From positions 1 to 64,000 of IMG/VR virus record IMGVR_UViG_3300026488_000012: a DNA stretch of 64,000 bases. One strand, given 5' to 3'. A program made the translations under genes and the position numbers. This DNA is from a virus. Shown here in pieces: positions 34,469 through 42,377 of the stretch; within the stretch, counting starts at the first letter, position 1; every line of letters begins with the position of its first letter. The notes beneath the pieces were generated by a model. That model was given only the letters and a program-made list of their open reading frames with translations. It ran no database searches and was not told the origin of the DNA.

Positions 34469-34543
34469 ACGGATAAGATAAGAAATCTTAGATATCTTAA
34501 ATATGATTCAGACGGAATAGATACTGAATTCATTTTACCGTAG
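34469..34543 (+). other. Open +1 frame between stop and terminator (possible small ORF or frameshift tail)
   Basis: The +1 frame relative to the beta-prime gene is open from 34439 and reaches TAG at 34541-34543, just inside the terminator stem, which is where nearly every real stop codon falls in this genome. The peptide from an ACG codon at 34469 would read TDKIRNLRYLKYDSDG and so on, about 24 residues; an SD-like AGAAGGA lies at 34451-34457 but no ATG is present. Options are a frameshift extension of the beta-prime chain, a gene whose start decayed (ATG to ACG), or chance. Confidence 0.3.
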
Positions 34544-34559
34544 GATAGTCCTACGGTAA
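34536..34559 (+). terminator. Terminator hairpin
   Basis: TTACCGTAGGA (34535-34545) pairs with TCCTACGGTAA (34549-34559); T-rich sequence follows. Confidence 0.75.
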
Positions 34560-34587
34560 GGTATATTTATTTTTAACATTTATCGGT

Positions 34588-34609
34588 TACTTATTACTAA
34601 ATTGCGAAA
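34588..34609 (+). promoter_or_regulatory. Early-type (class I) promoter candidate
   Basis: TTATTACTAAATTGCGAAAA, one base different from the core of the shell-gene promoter (TGCGAA for TGCAAA). Confidence 0.6.
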
Positions 34610-34632
34610 AACCATTATGAAAGGAGCTAAAT

Positions 34633-35169
34633 ATGAAAAGAAAAGAACTAATCAGTATTAACAAACTAGAAGATAATGTTAGAAGAACATGTAAATTAAG
34701 AATCAAAGACTTAGAGAGATATAAAACAAAGTTACAGATAAAGGTTAATCGTCTTATACACGAGTACTCTGATTACGTAAACAGAGTGATAAAAGACATC
34801 AACTTTGATTATGATTTTTATAAAGGTTTACCTAAAACCGGTGATGCAATTTCCGTAGAAAAATGGATACAGTCTATATCAGATTTACAAGCCTTAATTA
34901 ATAAATATAACGTATTAAGAGGTGTAAGAATAGGTAGCGACGATGAACAATACTACGATGAAACACCAGCTGAGATAGCGGGAGCGCTAACAGGACTAAT
35001 GAATGCCTTGTACTGGGATCTAATGGTATATGCTTCACTAGAGCAGGACCAAGAATACCATAGGAACATATTAGTGGATGGTGGCGAATCTGTGAAAAAA
35101 GTAAAAAATGATCTCAGTATAGTATTGAACAAGTATTTTAAAAATGCTAAAGCCACAGAGACTCCTTAA
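34633..35169 (+). CDS. Unknown early protein
   Basis: A 178-residue mainly helical protein with SD AAAGGAG. An Arg/Lys-rich N-terminal helix region (RRTCKLRIKDLERYKTKLQIKV) is followed by a middle with GDAISVEKWIQSISDLQALINKY and an Ala/Gly-rich helix (AEIAGALTGLMNALYWDLMVY). Basic N-terminus could contact nucleic acid (inference). Monocistronic between an early-type promoter and a strong terminator, inserted between the two virion polymerase genes, which use late-type promoters. Confidence 0.75.
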   Translation: MKRKELISINKLEDNVRRTCKLRIKDLERYKTKLQIKVNRLIHEYSDYVNRVIKDINFDYDFYKGLPKTGDAISVEKWIQSISDLQALINKYNVLRGVRIGSDDEQYYDETPAEIAGALTGLMNALYWDLMVYASLEQDQEYHRNILVDGGESVKKVKNDLSIVLNKYFKNAKATETP

Positions 35170-35194
35170 CGTAGGAGTCTCTGTATTTTTTTTT
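35155..35194 (+). terminator. Terminator hairpin with T-run
   Basis: ACAGAGACTCCT (35155-35166) pairs with AGGAGTCTCTGT (35173-35184), followed by a T-run. Confidence 0.9.
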
Positions 35195-35210
35195 TCTTTT
35201 AATACCCGTC

Positions 35211-35233
35211 AATCGCTTGAAATCATCTTCTAT
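35211..35233 (+). promoter_or_regulatory. Late-type (class II) promoter of virion polymerase beta
   Basis: AATCGCTTGAAATCATCTTC, 12 bases before the start codon; nearly the same as the element at 32771. Confidence 0.55.
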
Positions 35234-35244
35234 AAGGAGTAAAT

Positions 35245-38200
35245 ATGAATACTTTGTTACTGAGAGATATAGTTAAGTTTAGTAAATACTTAACTAATTA
35301 TAAAGCTACCTATTTATTAAAACCAAGAGTTTTTGCTAAAACTGATTTCGTTTATCCTTGGTATAGTATATTAATCTATGACAGAGACAGAGATAATATC
35401 ATACCTAGCCCAAAGATACCTATTTTACACAACGTGGATGATTCTATTGTATTTAATATGTTAGACCTGATAGATGATAGTATTATATTTGGGGATGAAT
35501 GTAAATTAATAACAACTAATCCAACCGCCATAATTAAAAAGCATATGAAAAAGACTGATACTCCATATACCATATACATACCAGGAAAACCTGTAAGATG
35601 GAAAGAACATCTGGCAAGGAAATACCCTCTTATAGTAAGCTATAACCTATTTACAGAAGCACATAGGTGTAAAGAGTTATTAGTATCGGAAATGAAGAAA
35701 ACAATAGACAAATTTTATACTAAGATTAATCTACTATACAAAATAGATAAAGATAAAAAGTACCTTAACAGCATAGATGATAAAACTATGGACGGTCTAT
35801 TAAAAGTTAAAAAGAATACTTATAAGAAAGGCGTCAATGCGTTCTTTATGTATTTTAAGATACCTGGTTATTTACTACCATTTCCAGTATACTTAAGATA
35901 TGCTGAAAAAGAACTCGACACAGGTCTTTTGAAATACTTAACTAGTCAGGAAAGAATGGAATTATATCTACTGTTTAAAATCATATACGAAGCAGGTAGA
36001 AATAACATATATGACATATTTAACTACATAGGTTTAGATACATTAGAGAAAACATTTCTTATATTAGAGGTTGATAACAAGATAACAATTACTCCATTGT
36101 ATTTCATACTGTCTCTTATAAAAGAACTAGAAATAGAACCATACCTAGGGATCAAAACTAATAAGTACAAACGTGAGCTTGTTCTTAAACTATTTTATAA
36201 ACATCTACTCTCTATAATAGAATCACCAACTTACACATTTACAGAAATAAGCGAAAACATAAATATAGCAGCTGGATTTGATAACGATAAAGGTATTTTA
36301 GATAAATTAATAAAAGGAGTTGAGTCTGGTGAAATAGATATAAACGAAAAAGAATTAGAAAAAGAGTTAGAGAACTTAGAAAACGAAGATATCGAGGACA
36401 TAACAGAAAACTTAGAAGAGACGCTTGATGTTGATCCAGAATCAGGAGACATATTAGAAGAATTAGAGGATGAGATATCAGATATATATAAACCAGATAG
36501 AAAAGACAGTGATTTAAATAAAGACTTATCGGATATAGAAAAAGGCATAGAGAAGATAAAACATAAAAACATTAAGAAGAAGACTAAGAAAGCAAAAGAT
36601 GAGTTAGAAAAACTCAAAAATATGACCATAGAGATAGATGATAAAAAAATCAAACTTAAAGACTTATTAAAAATAGAGAAAGATGAAGTAATACTTAAGG
36701 AAGACGAAATAACGTTACCGGATTCATCGGTTGTATTTGAAAAAGAGTATTTAAAAGACCCTATTAATAATTTCGATAAAAAGTATATTAAGAACTTATA
36801 TCATAAAGACATCCTTAGAAGTATAGTTTCACTAGCTAGAGCTGGTTTTATTCCTAAGAAGATAGAAGTAATAAAAGAACTGGAAGATAGCGTTTTAGGA
36901 GAGGCTGAAACTTATCAAATAGAATATATAGATTTGGTAGGTAAAACACATAAAGTAAAAATAAGGATACCTAAAATAAAAGAAGACGGAACATATAAAA
37001 TATCCGGTAATACATACATACTTAGAAAACAACGAAGCGATGTACCTATTAAAAAGACTAGCTGGAACAGAGTAATCTTATCATCCGGATATGGTAAAAT
37101 ATTCATAGATAAAGCACCTATGAAAAAATATGACGCTGGTTATGTATTAAGGAAAAAATTAGTTAAAATGTCTGAAGAGGGTAAAATCAAAAACTTAGTA
37201 GCTGGTTTTGGATTAACAGACTCAGTAGACTTCCCTATAGAGTATAGTTTAATAGCCAGATATAATAAATCATTTACTTATGGTAGTTATAATTTTATCT
37301 TTGATTATGACAACAGAAAATCTATCTTTATAAAACTTGGATATACAGAGGAGGAATTAGAAAAATATGAAAAAGATAATAAAATATTTGTAGGACACAA
37401 AGGAAAGACTCCTATTTTCATAGATACTAATAACCAGCTTTACGAACTACACAATAAGAAACTTAAACCACTTAATAAAACACTATTTCAATTATTGTCT
37501 ATTGAAATCAAGGACTTAAAAGTAGAATACCCTATGGTTAAGATATATAAAAAATATATACCTGTAGCTTTTCTATTGTTGTATTACTTAAATCTCAAAG
37601 GTCTTGAGAAAGCATTAGGTGTTAAGATAAAAATAAGTGATAAAGCTATGAAAGAAGAAAATATCTACAATTTAAGATTAGCGGATAAGGTTATAAATAT
37701 AAGATATACTAACGAACTACAGAGAAACATACTTCACGGGTTTGACGAATTTAAGAAAGAATTAAAAAACATACCTTTAGAAACATTGTTAGATAATACG
37801 TCTTTTATAGCGTTCTTATACGATTTAGGTTACCCTATTAACGTAATTACACAGATTAAATTACTAGGTTCGCTATTCGTAGACCCAGTAACTGCTAATA
37901 TATTAGAGGATATGAATGAACCTACTACCTTTACAGGATTATTAATAAGAGCTAGTGAAATGTTATTAAACGATAATTATCAACATCCATCATCTTTAAA
38001 AGGATATTTAATTAGAGGCTATGATAGGATACCTATGCTAATATATAAGAACTTGATATCTGGTGTTACGAATAAAACTAACGAAGATAACTTCTCAACT
38101 GGTACATTTGCAGTAGACCCGTACACTGTTTGGAAAACACTAAACGAAGATAGCGCTAGTGTATTACTAGACGATACTAATCCTGTTATATTTGTTAAAC

Positions 38201-39600
38201 AGAAGGAAGATACAACTTACCTAGGAGAAGGTGGGAGAAAGAAAGAATCTATGAGTAAAGATACCAGGGTATTTCACCCAGACGACATAGGTGTCATCAG
38301 CGAAGCAGTAAAAGATAGTGGAGATGTAGGTATTACTGCTTATTTATCAGCATCACCGTTATTAAACAGTATAAGGGGTGATAAGAAAGATAAAAAAGAT
38401 TTAAAATATGTTAATATTTTATCAACACCTGCTATGTTAATGCCTTTTACAATAAATGACGACTCAAAGCGTCTTAACTTTATTAATATACAAATGGGTC
38501 ATTTAGTACCTATAGAAGGAAGTATAGTATTTCCAGTAAGGACAGGATACGACGTAGTATTTCCTTATAAACTAAATAGGAAATTTATAGGTTATGCAGA
38601 AGAGGATGGAGTAGTAATTAACATTACTAAAACTGAAGTTACAGTTAAGTATAAATCAGGTAAGAAGGATAAGTTTCCTTTATCAGACTGGTACGCTAAA
38701 GAAGAATCGTTTTCTACTATGAGGATGGAATTAGTTCCTAATGTTAAAAAAGATGATAAGGTTAAAAAAGGTGATATAATAACGTACTGTAAACAATGGT
38801 TCGAACCAGACATGTTCGATCCTAAAAGAGTAGCATTTAAGCAAGGAGTGATAGTTAAGACTGCATTACAAGAAATCATAGAGACATTAGAAGATAGTTG
38901 CGTATTAAGTAAAAAGCTATCAGATAAGTTAAAACTAAGACCTGTTAAAACAAGAAGTATAATACTTAAAAAGACGGATAAGATAATCAATCCTATTTTA
39001 ATAGGAGAAGAAGTCGAACCTAACACACCATTATTCACAATCTTAGGTGAAGTAGAAGGTATCGAAAAAGATGAATTTACAAAAGAAGAACTTGAAGTAT
39101 TACAAAACTTTATAAGAGAAACTCCTAAAGCTAAATATAAAGGAAAAGTAACAGGTATAAAAGTATTCTATAACTGTGAAAAGAAAACAGTTAATAAAAC
39201 TATAAGAAAATTAATAGATATAGCTGAGTCTACAGTAATAGACCCTAGTGAAGGTAAGAAATTCAACGGTAGAGTAGATAGTAGTTACAGTGTAAAAGGT
39301 ATTCCGTTAGAAGAAGACCAAATAGAGATAAAATACTATATAGAAGGCGAAGATATACCTACTACAGGTGATAAGTTTGTATTCGGTAATCAGTTAAAGA
39401 CTACAGTAGGTGAAGTAATGAACTATGAAGTAAAAACAGAGAACGGTGAAGAAATTGAAGCTATATTTAGTTCTAAATCTATAATAGCTAGAATAGTAAC
39501 ATCTTCCACATATATGGGTAGATTAAGCACTATCTTAAGGAAACTAACAAAAGATGCTGTAAATATGTATTTTAACGAAACAAAGAAAGGAGATAAATGA
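35245..39600 (+). CDS. Virion RNA polymerase beta subunit, fused N and C parts
   Basis: A 1451-residue beta subunit. The C-terminal half has beta hallmarks: the RIPMLIYKNLISGV region (around residue 930), DSASVLLDDTNPV, GITAYLSASPLLNSIRG, LVPIEGSIVFPVRTGYD, and GDKFVFGNQLKTTVGEV (about 1375-1390), matching the bacterial GDKMAGRHGNKGV loop at the active centre. It stops shortly after that loop, so the final clamp module seen in bacterial beta is missing; the 54056 gene encodes something like it. Residues about 355-500 form a very acidic and Lys-rich insert. In phiKZ the virion beta is two proteins (gp178 and gp149); here they appear joined. Late-type promoter, SD AAGGAG. The next gene overlaps its stop. 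Confidence 0.85.
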   Translation: MNTLLLRDIVKFSKYLTNYKATYLLKPRVFAKTDFVYPWYSILIYDRDRDNIIPSPKIPILHNVDDSIVFNMLDLIDDSIIFGDECKLITTNPTAIIKKHMKKTDTPYTIYIPGKPVRWKEHLARKYPLIVSYNLFTEAHRCKELLVSEMKKTIDKFYTKINLLYKIDKDKKYLNSIDDKTMDGLLKVKKNTYKKGVNAFFMYFKIPGYLLPFPVYLRYAEKELDTGLLKYLTSQERMELYLLFKIIYEAGRNNIYDIFNYIGLDTLEKTFLILEVDNKITITPLYFILSLIKELEIEPYLGIKTNKYKRELVLKLFYKHLLSIIESPTYTFTEISENINIAAGFDNDKGILDKLIKGVESGEIDINEKELEKELENLENEDIEDITENLEETLDVDPESGDILEELEDEISDIYKPDRKDSDLNKDLSDIEKGIEKIKHKNIKKKTKKAKDELEKLKNMTIEIDDKKIKLKDLLKIEKDEVILKEDEITLPDSSVVFEKEYLKDPINNFDKKYIKNLYHKDILRSIVSLARAGFIPKKIEVIKELEDSVLGEAETYQIEYIDLVGKTHKVKIRIPKIKEDGTYKISGNTYILRKQRSDVPIKKTSWNRVILSSGYGKIFIDKAPMKKYDAGYVLRKKLVKMSEEGKIKNLVAGFGLTDSVDFPIEYSLIARYNKSFTYGSYNFIFDYDNRKSIFIKLGYTEEELEKYEKDNKIFVGHKGKTPIFIDTNNQLYELHNKKLKPLNKTLFQLLSIEIKDLKVEYPMVKIYKKYIPVAFLLLYYLNLKGLEKALGVKIKISDKAMKEENIYNLRLADKVINIRYTNELQRNILHGFDEFKKELKNIPLETLLDNTSFIAFLYDLGYPINVITQIKLLGSLFVDPVTANILEDMNEPTTFTGLLIRASEMLLNDNYQHPSSLKGYLIRGYDRIPMLIYKNLISGVTNKTNEDNFSTGTFAVDPYTVWKTLNEDSASVLLDDTNPVIFVKQKEDTTYLGEGGRKKESMSKDTRVFHPDDIGVISEAVKDSGDVGITAYLSASPLLNSIRGDKKDKKDLKYVNILSTPAMLMPFTINDDSKRLNFINIQMGHLVPIEGSIVFPVRTGYDVVFPYKLNRKFIGYAEEDGVVINITKTEVTVKYKSGKKDKFPLSDWYAKEESFSTMRMELVPNVKKDDKVKKGDIITYCKQWFEPDMFDPKRVAFKQGVIVKTALQEIIETLEDSCVLSKKLSDKLKLRPVKTRSIILKKTDKIINPILIGEEVEPNTPLFTILGEVEGIEKDEFTKEELEVLQNFIRETPKAKYKGKVTGIKVFYNCEKKTVNKTIRKLIDIAESTVIDPSEGKKFNGRVDSSYSVKGIPLEEDQIEIKYYIEGEDIPTTGDKFVFGNQLKTTVGEVMNYEVKTENGEEIEAIFSSKSIIARIVTSSTYMGRLSTILRKLTKDAVNMYFNETKKGDK

Positions 39601-39857
39601 TGTATAGTATGTTAGATTTATATGGAGTAACTCTAGAAGAATATCTTAAAAGACAGGATATTCTTCCTCTGCATTTGTATAAGAAAACATTAAAAGACAT
39701 TGAGTTGTTAGAAAGTAATAAAAGAAAGCTTGTAGAAGAAAATAAACATATAGAAAAGACTGACCTTATAGTAGAAATAAACAAGAGGATTGAAATAAAA
39801 AGAAAAAAATTAGGCGATATTAAGAGAATACTTAGGAAAAACGGTGTGAATATATGA
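39597..39857 (+). CDS. Small helical protein coupled to polymerase beta
   Basis: An 86-residue, strongly charged helical protein (KKTLKDIELLESNKRKLVEENK and following heptads) whose start codon overlaps the beta stop (ATGATG). SD AAAGGAG is inside the beta gene. Coupling suggests equal amounts with beta, perhaps a packaging or assembly partner (inference). Function unknown. Confidence 0.65.
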   Translation: MMYSMLDLYGVTLEEYLKRQDILPLHLYKKTLKDIELLESNKRKLVEENKHIEKTDLIVEINKRIEIKRKKLGDIKRILRKNGVNI

Positions 39858-39863
39858 TAACGG

Positions 39864-39886
39864 TTAACTTGATGAAATCTTAATAT
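39864..39886 (+). promoter_or_regulatory. Late-type (class II) promoter candidate
   Basis: TTAACTTGATGAAATCTTAA, 13 bases before the following start. Confidence 0.4.
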
Positions 39887-39898
39887 AAAGGATTAAGT

Positions 39899-41530
39899 AT
39901 GGGAGAAGTGTTGAATATAGTAAATATTAACCCTATTAAGAATGCATATAGAGAGAGAAACATTCTCTATAAAAGGTATATTTCAGACATAGTTGAAAGA
40001 TCGTTGAAAAAATCTATCCACGATGATAGATTTAAACATTTGATAACCAGTAATATAGATGTAACTAAATTAGAATCTATGTATTTAGTAACAGCAGAAG
40101 CTATAGTAAATGATAAATTCAGAAGGATAGATGACGACATTAAGAGAGAGTATGGTAATGAAGCACTATATACTATAGAGCCAGTAGACCCTGAATTAAT
40201 ATCCACTGACATAGAAGCTTTAGAGAGAGTTTACTTTAAAGATAGACGCGGTATTAAATTTGATTTAGCAACACTTGTTAAGAAAGAGTTAACAGAACTG
40301 ATAACAGATGTTACGCTTGACCTATTAGAGACTGTTAAGAATAAAGCTAAAAACTTCACAAATGAGTTCTCTAAAAATGTAAGAGAACTTGTATCTAATA
40401 TAGACAATAACGGAAATATAGAAATTAAGACAACCATAATGGGTATATTACAGATAGACGAAGATATCTTAGAGTATGGAGTAGTTAGCAAACGTTATTC
40501 TAATAACTATACATATGATTTTAGTAGGGAAGTTAAAAATATGGACACTACTATATTTAAAGATTTAGATATGTCATATTTTAATCCTGAAAATATAGAT
40601 ATTAATAAATTCGATTTAAACATCGATTCGACAGTTAAAGAGTACTTATCAGATTTAGAGGTTGATGTAATAGAAGATTTTATAGAAGATGTATCATCGT
40701 ACGGGTATACAGACATATATTCGTTAATAAATGAATTAGCTTCACTTGGTGTTATTAAGAAGTTAGAACCTTTAAGATTATTATGGATTTATTTAATACA
40801 AAAAGTTGACGAAGACCCTAGAATAAACTCGGTATTAGGTTTAATAGAATCATACATTAACAGAACAGTAAGCGCTATTAGAAATAATAAAGAACTTTTA
40901 GCTATCAGAAGTAACGAAATTATAAGAGTAGGTAGTATAAGAACGGAACTACCTGCTGAGATTATATTAATAGATAAATCATTAGCTAAGATTACGGAAA
41001 AATATCCAAACGCAATTAAAGCTATCATAGGGGAATTTATAAAGACAGAAGTACATGCGTTAAATATTTCGGATTTAAGCGATGACGAAATAAAAACAAA
41101 TATCTCTTATTACGAAAAATATATGACGTCTTTACGCTATAAAGATTTAGTTAAAAAAGTTAGTGAGTTAAGAGATGCATATATTTTAGGATTGACTAAA
41201 CTTATGAGATCGTTTAATGATTATTTCGGTGATTTAACAGAGAAGTATGGTGAAAATATTTACATTATTAAAAACAACCTATTAGATATTGTTACAGAAT
41301 ACGTAAATGGATTATCTATAGACGAACTACTTAACGTTGAAGAAACTACGTATAAGATAGTTAAAGAGTTTATTTTACCAGATATATTAGCAACAATAGA
41401 ATCTTTTATGAAAGCAGGTGAAGAGAGATTTAAAGATGACGATGATATTCTAATTTTTACATACTTGAACACACTTGTAGAGATAGTATTTAGTTTATTT
41501 ACATTTAGAGTATTGAACAAGATAGACTAA
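39899..41530 (+). CDS. Probable virion structural protein
   Basis: A 543-residue protein, almost wholly helical and rich in Ile, Lys, Asp and Glu, with no enzymatic motif. Examples are LVKKELTELITDVTLDLLE, YLSDLEVDVIEDFIEDV and ELLAIRSNEIIRVGSIR. SD AAAGGA. It sits first in a row of late-type genes (39899, 41592, 42378), each with its own terminator and promoter, so each may be made at a different level. A head or tail structural role is inferred from context only. Confidence 0.6.
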   Translation: MGEVLNIVNINPIKNAYRERNILYKRYISDIVERSLKKSIHDDRFKHLITSNIDVTKLESMYLVTAEAIVNDKFRRIDDDIKREYGNEALYTIEPVDPELISTDIEALERVYFKDRRGIKFDLATLVKKELTELITDVTLDLLETVKNKAKNFTNEFSKNVRELVSNIDNNGNIEIKTTIMGILQIDEDILEYGVVSKRYSNNYTYDFSREVKNMDTTIFKDLDMSYFNPENIDINKFDLNIDSTVKEYLSDLEVDVIEDFIEDVSSYGYTDIYSLINELASLGVIKKLEPLRLLWIYLIQKVDEDPRINSVLGLIESYINRTVSAIRNNKELLAIRSNEIIRVGSIRTELPAEIILIDKSLAKITEKYPNAIKAIIGEFIKTEVHALNISDLSDDEIKTNISYYEKYMTSLRYKDLVKKVSELRDAYILGLTKLMRSFNDYFGDLTEKYGENIYIIKNNLLDIVTEYVNGLSIDELLNVEETTYKIVKEFILPDILATIESFMKAGEERFKDDDDILIFTYLNTLVEIVFSLFTFRVLNKID

Positions 41531-41565
41531 GATGGTAGGGAATTTCCCTACCATCTCTCTTTTTT
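41530..41565 (+). terminator. Terminator hairpin with T-run
   Basis: AGATGGTAGGGAA (41530-41542) pairs with TTCCCTACCATCT (41544-41556), followed by T-rich sequence. Confidence 0.85.
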
Positions 41566-41591
41566 TATGAACTAACATCTAAGGAGTTTAT

Positions 41592-42320
41592 ATGGAAACA
41601 TTAGATATAACTAAGTTAAAACGTGATCCAAATTACATAAAAAGTAATCTGATTATGAAAGATGAGTTTACATTAACTAAAAAGGATACATATATAGTCT
41701 TTCCTGAAAAATATGAAAAGAAAGACCTCGCAGAGCTTGGTAACGTTTGTTTAGTAACCGGTGTATTTGCCATCGTAATGGGTGATAGATACGGAGTTAT
41801 GACGATTCCCAACCACATAGAAATAACACCTGTGGAAATAGAGCAAGTTGACATAAATGGAGATGTTTACTATAGGTTATTTATAGAAGCTAATACTGAT
41901 ATATTCAGTAATAACAACATAGTAAAAAAGAGTGACAGAGTATATAATCTGTTAGACCTATTTTTAATGCAAGGTAAAGTTCCTTGGTATATAGAATATG
42001 AAGATTTAGTAAAAGTATTTACTAACGTTGGTAAATATACAGGATTAACAGCTACTGATAAACTATTACCTGTGGAAACTATTATATCTATTATTTCTAA
42101 ATATAAAAAAGACTTAACTAAAGACTATAGACTTGTCATCAATAAACCACAAGATTTAAAAACTAAGCCTGTTGAATACGTAGGGTTAATGGACGTGTAT
42201 TATACGTATAAATCAACTGTTAGTAAACTTCTTGGTAACTTCTTTAAGAAAGCAATAGACAGTACCATACTGTATCCTGAAAAAGAGGTAACCGATATAG
42301 AGAACGTCTTAAGGGAGTAA
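41592..42320 (+). CDS. Probable virion structural protein
   Basis: A 242-residue protein with a beta-rich first half (TYIVFPEKYEKKDLAELGN, CLVTGVFAIVMGDRYGVMT, IPNHIEITPVEIEQVDING) and a Pro-Trp-Tyr signature in the middle (GKVPWYIEYEDLVKVF) that I associate with conserved structural proteins of large myophages, then a helical end. No catalytic motif. Placed between two other late-type structural genes with SD AAGGAG. Confidence 0.6.
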   Translation: METLDITKLKRDPNYIKSNLIMKDEFTLTKKDTYIVFPEKYEKKDLAELGNVCLVTGVFAIVMGDRYGVMTIPNHIEITPVEIEQVDINGDVYYRLFIEANTDIFSNNNIVKKSDRVYNLLDLFLMQGKVPWYIEYEDLVKVFTNVGKYTGLTATDKLLPVETIISIISKYKKDLTKDYRLVINKPQDLKTKPVEYVGLMDVYYTYKSTVSKLLGNFFKKAIDSTILYPEKEVTDIENVLRE

Positions 42321-42340
42321 ATCCCTTAAGACTATATTTT
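42306..42340 (+). terminator. Terminator hairpin
   Basis: GTCTTAAGGGA (42306-42316) pairs with TCCCTTAAGAC (42322-42332), then T-rich sequence; the stop codon is in the loop. Confidence 0.85.
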
Positions 42341-42377
42341 TGATTTTGATGAACTTAATATAACAAGGAGCTTAAAG

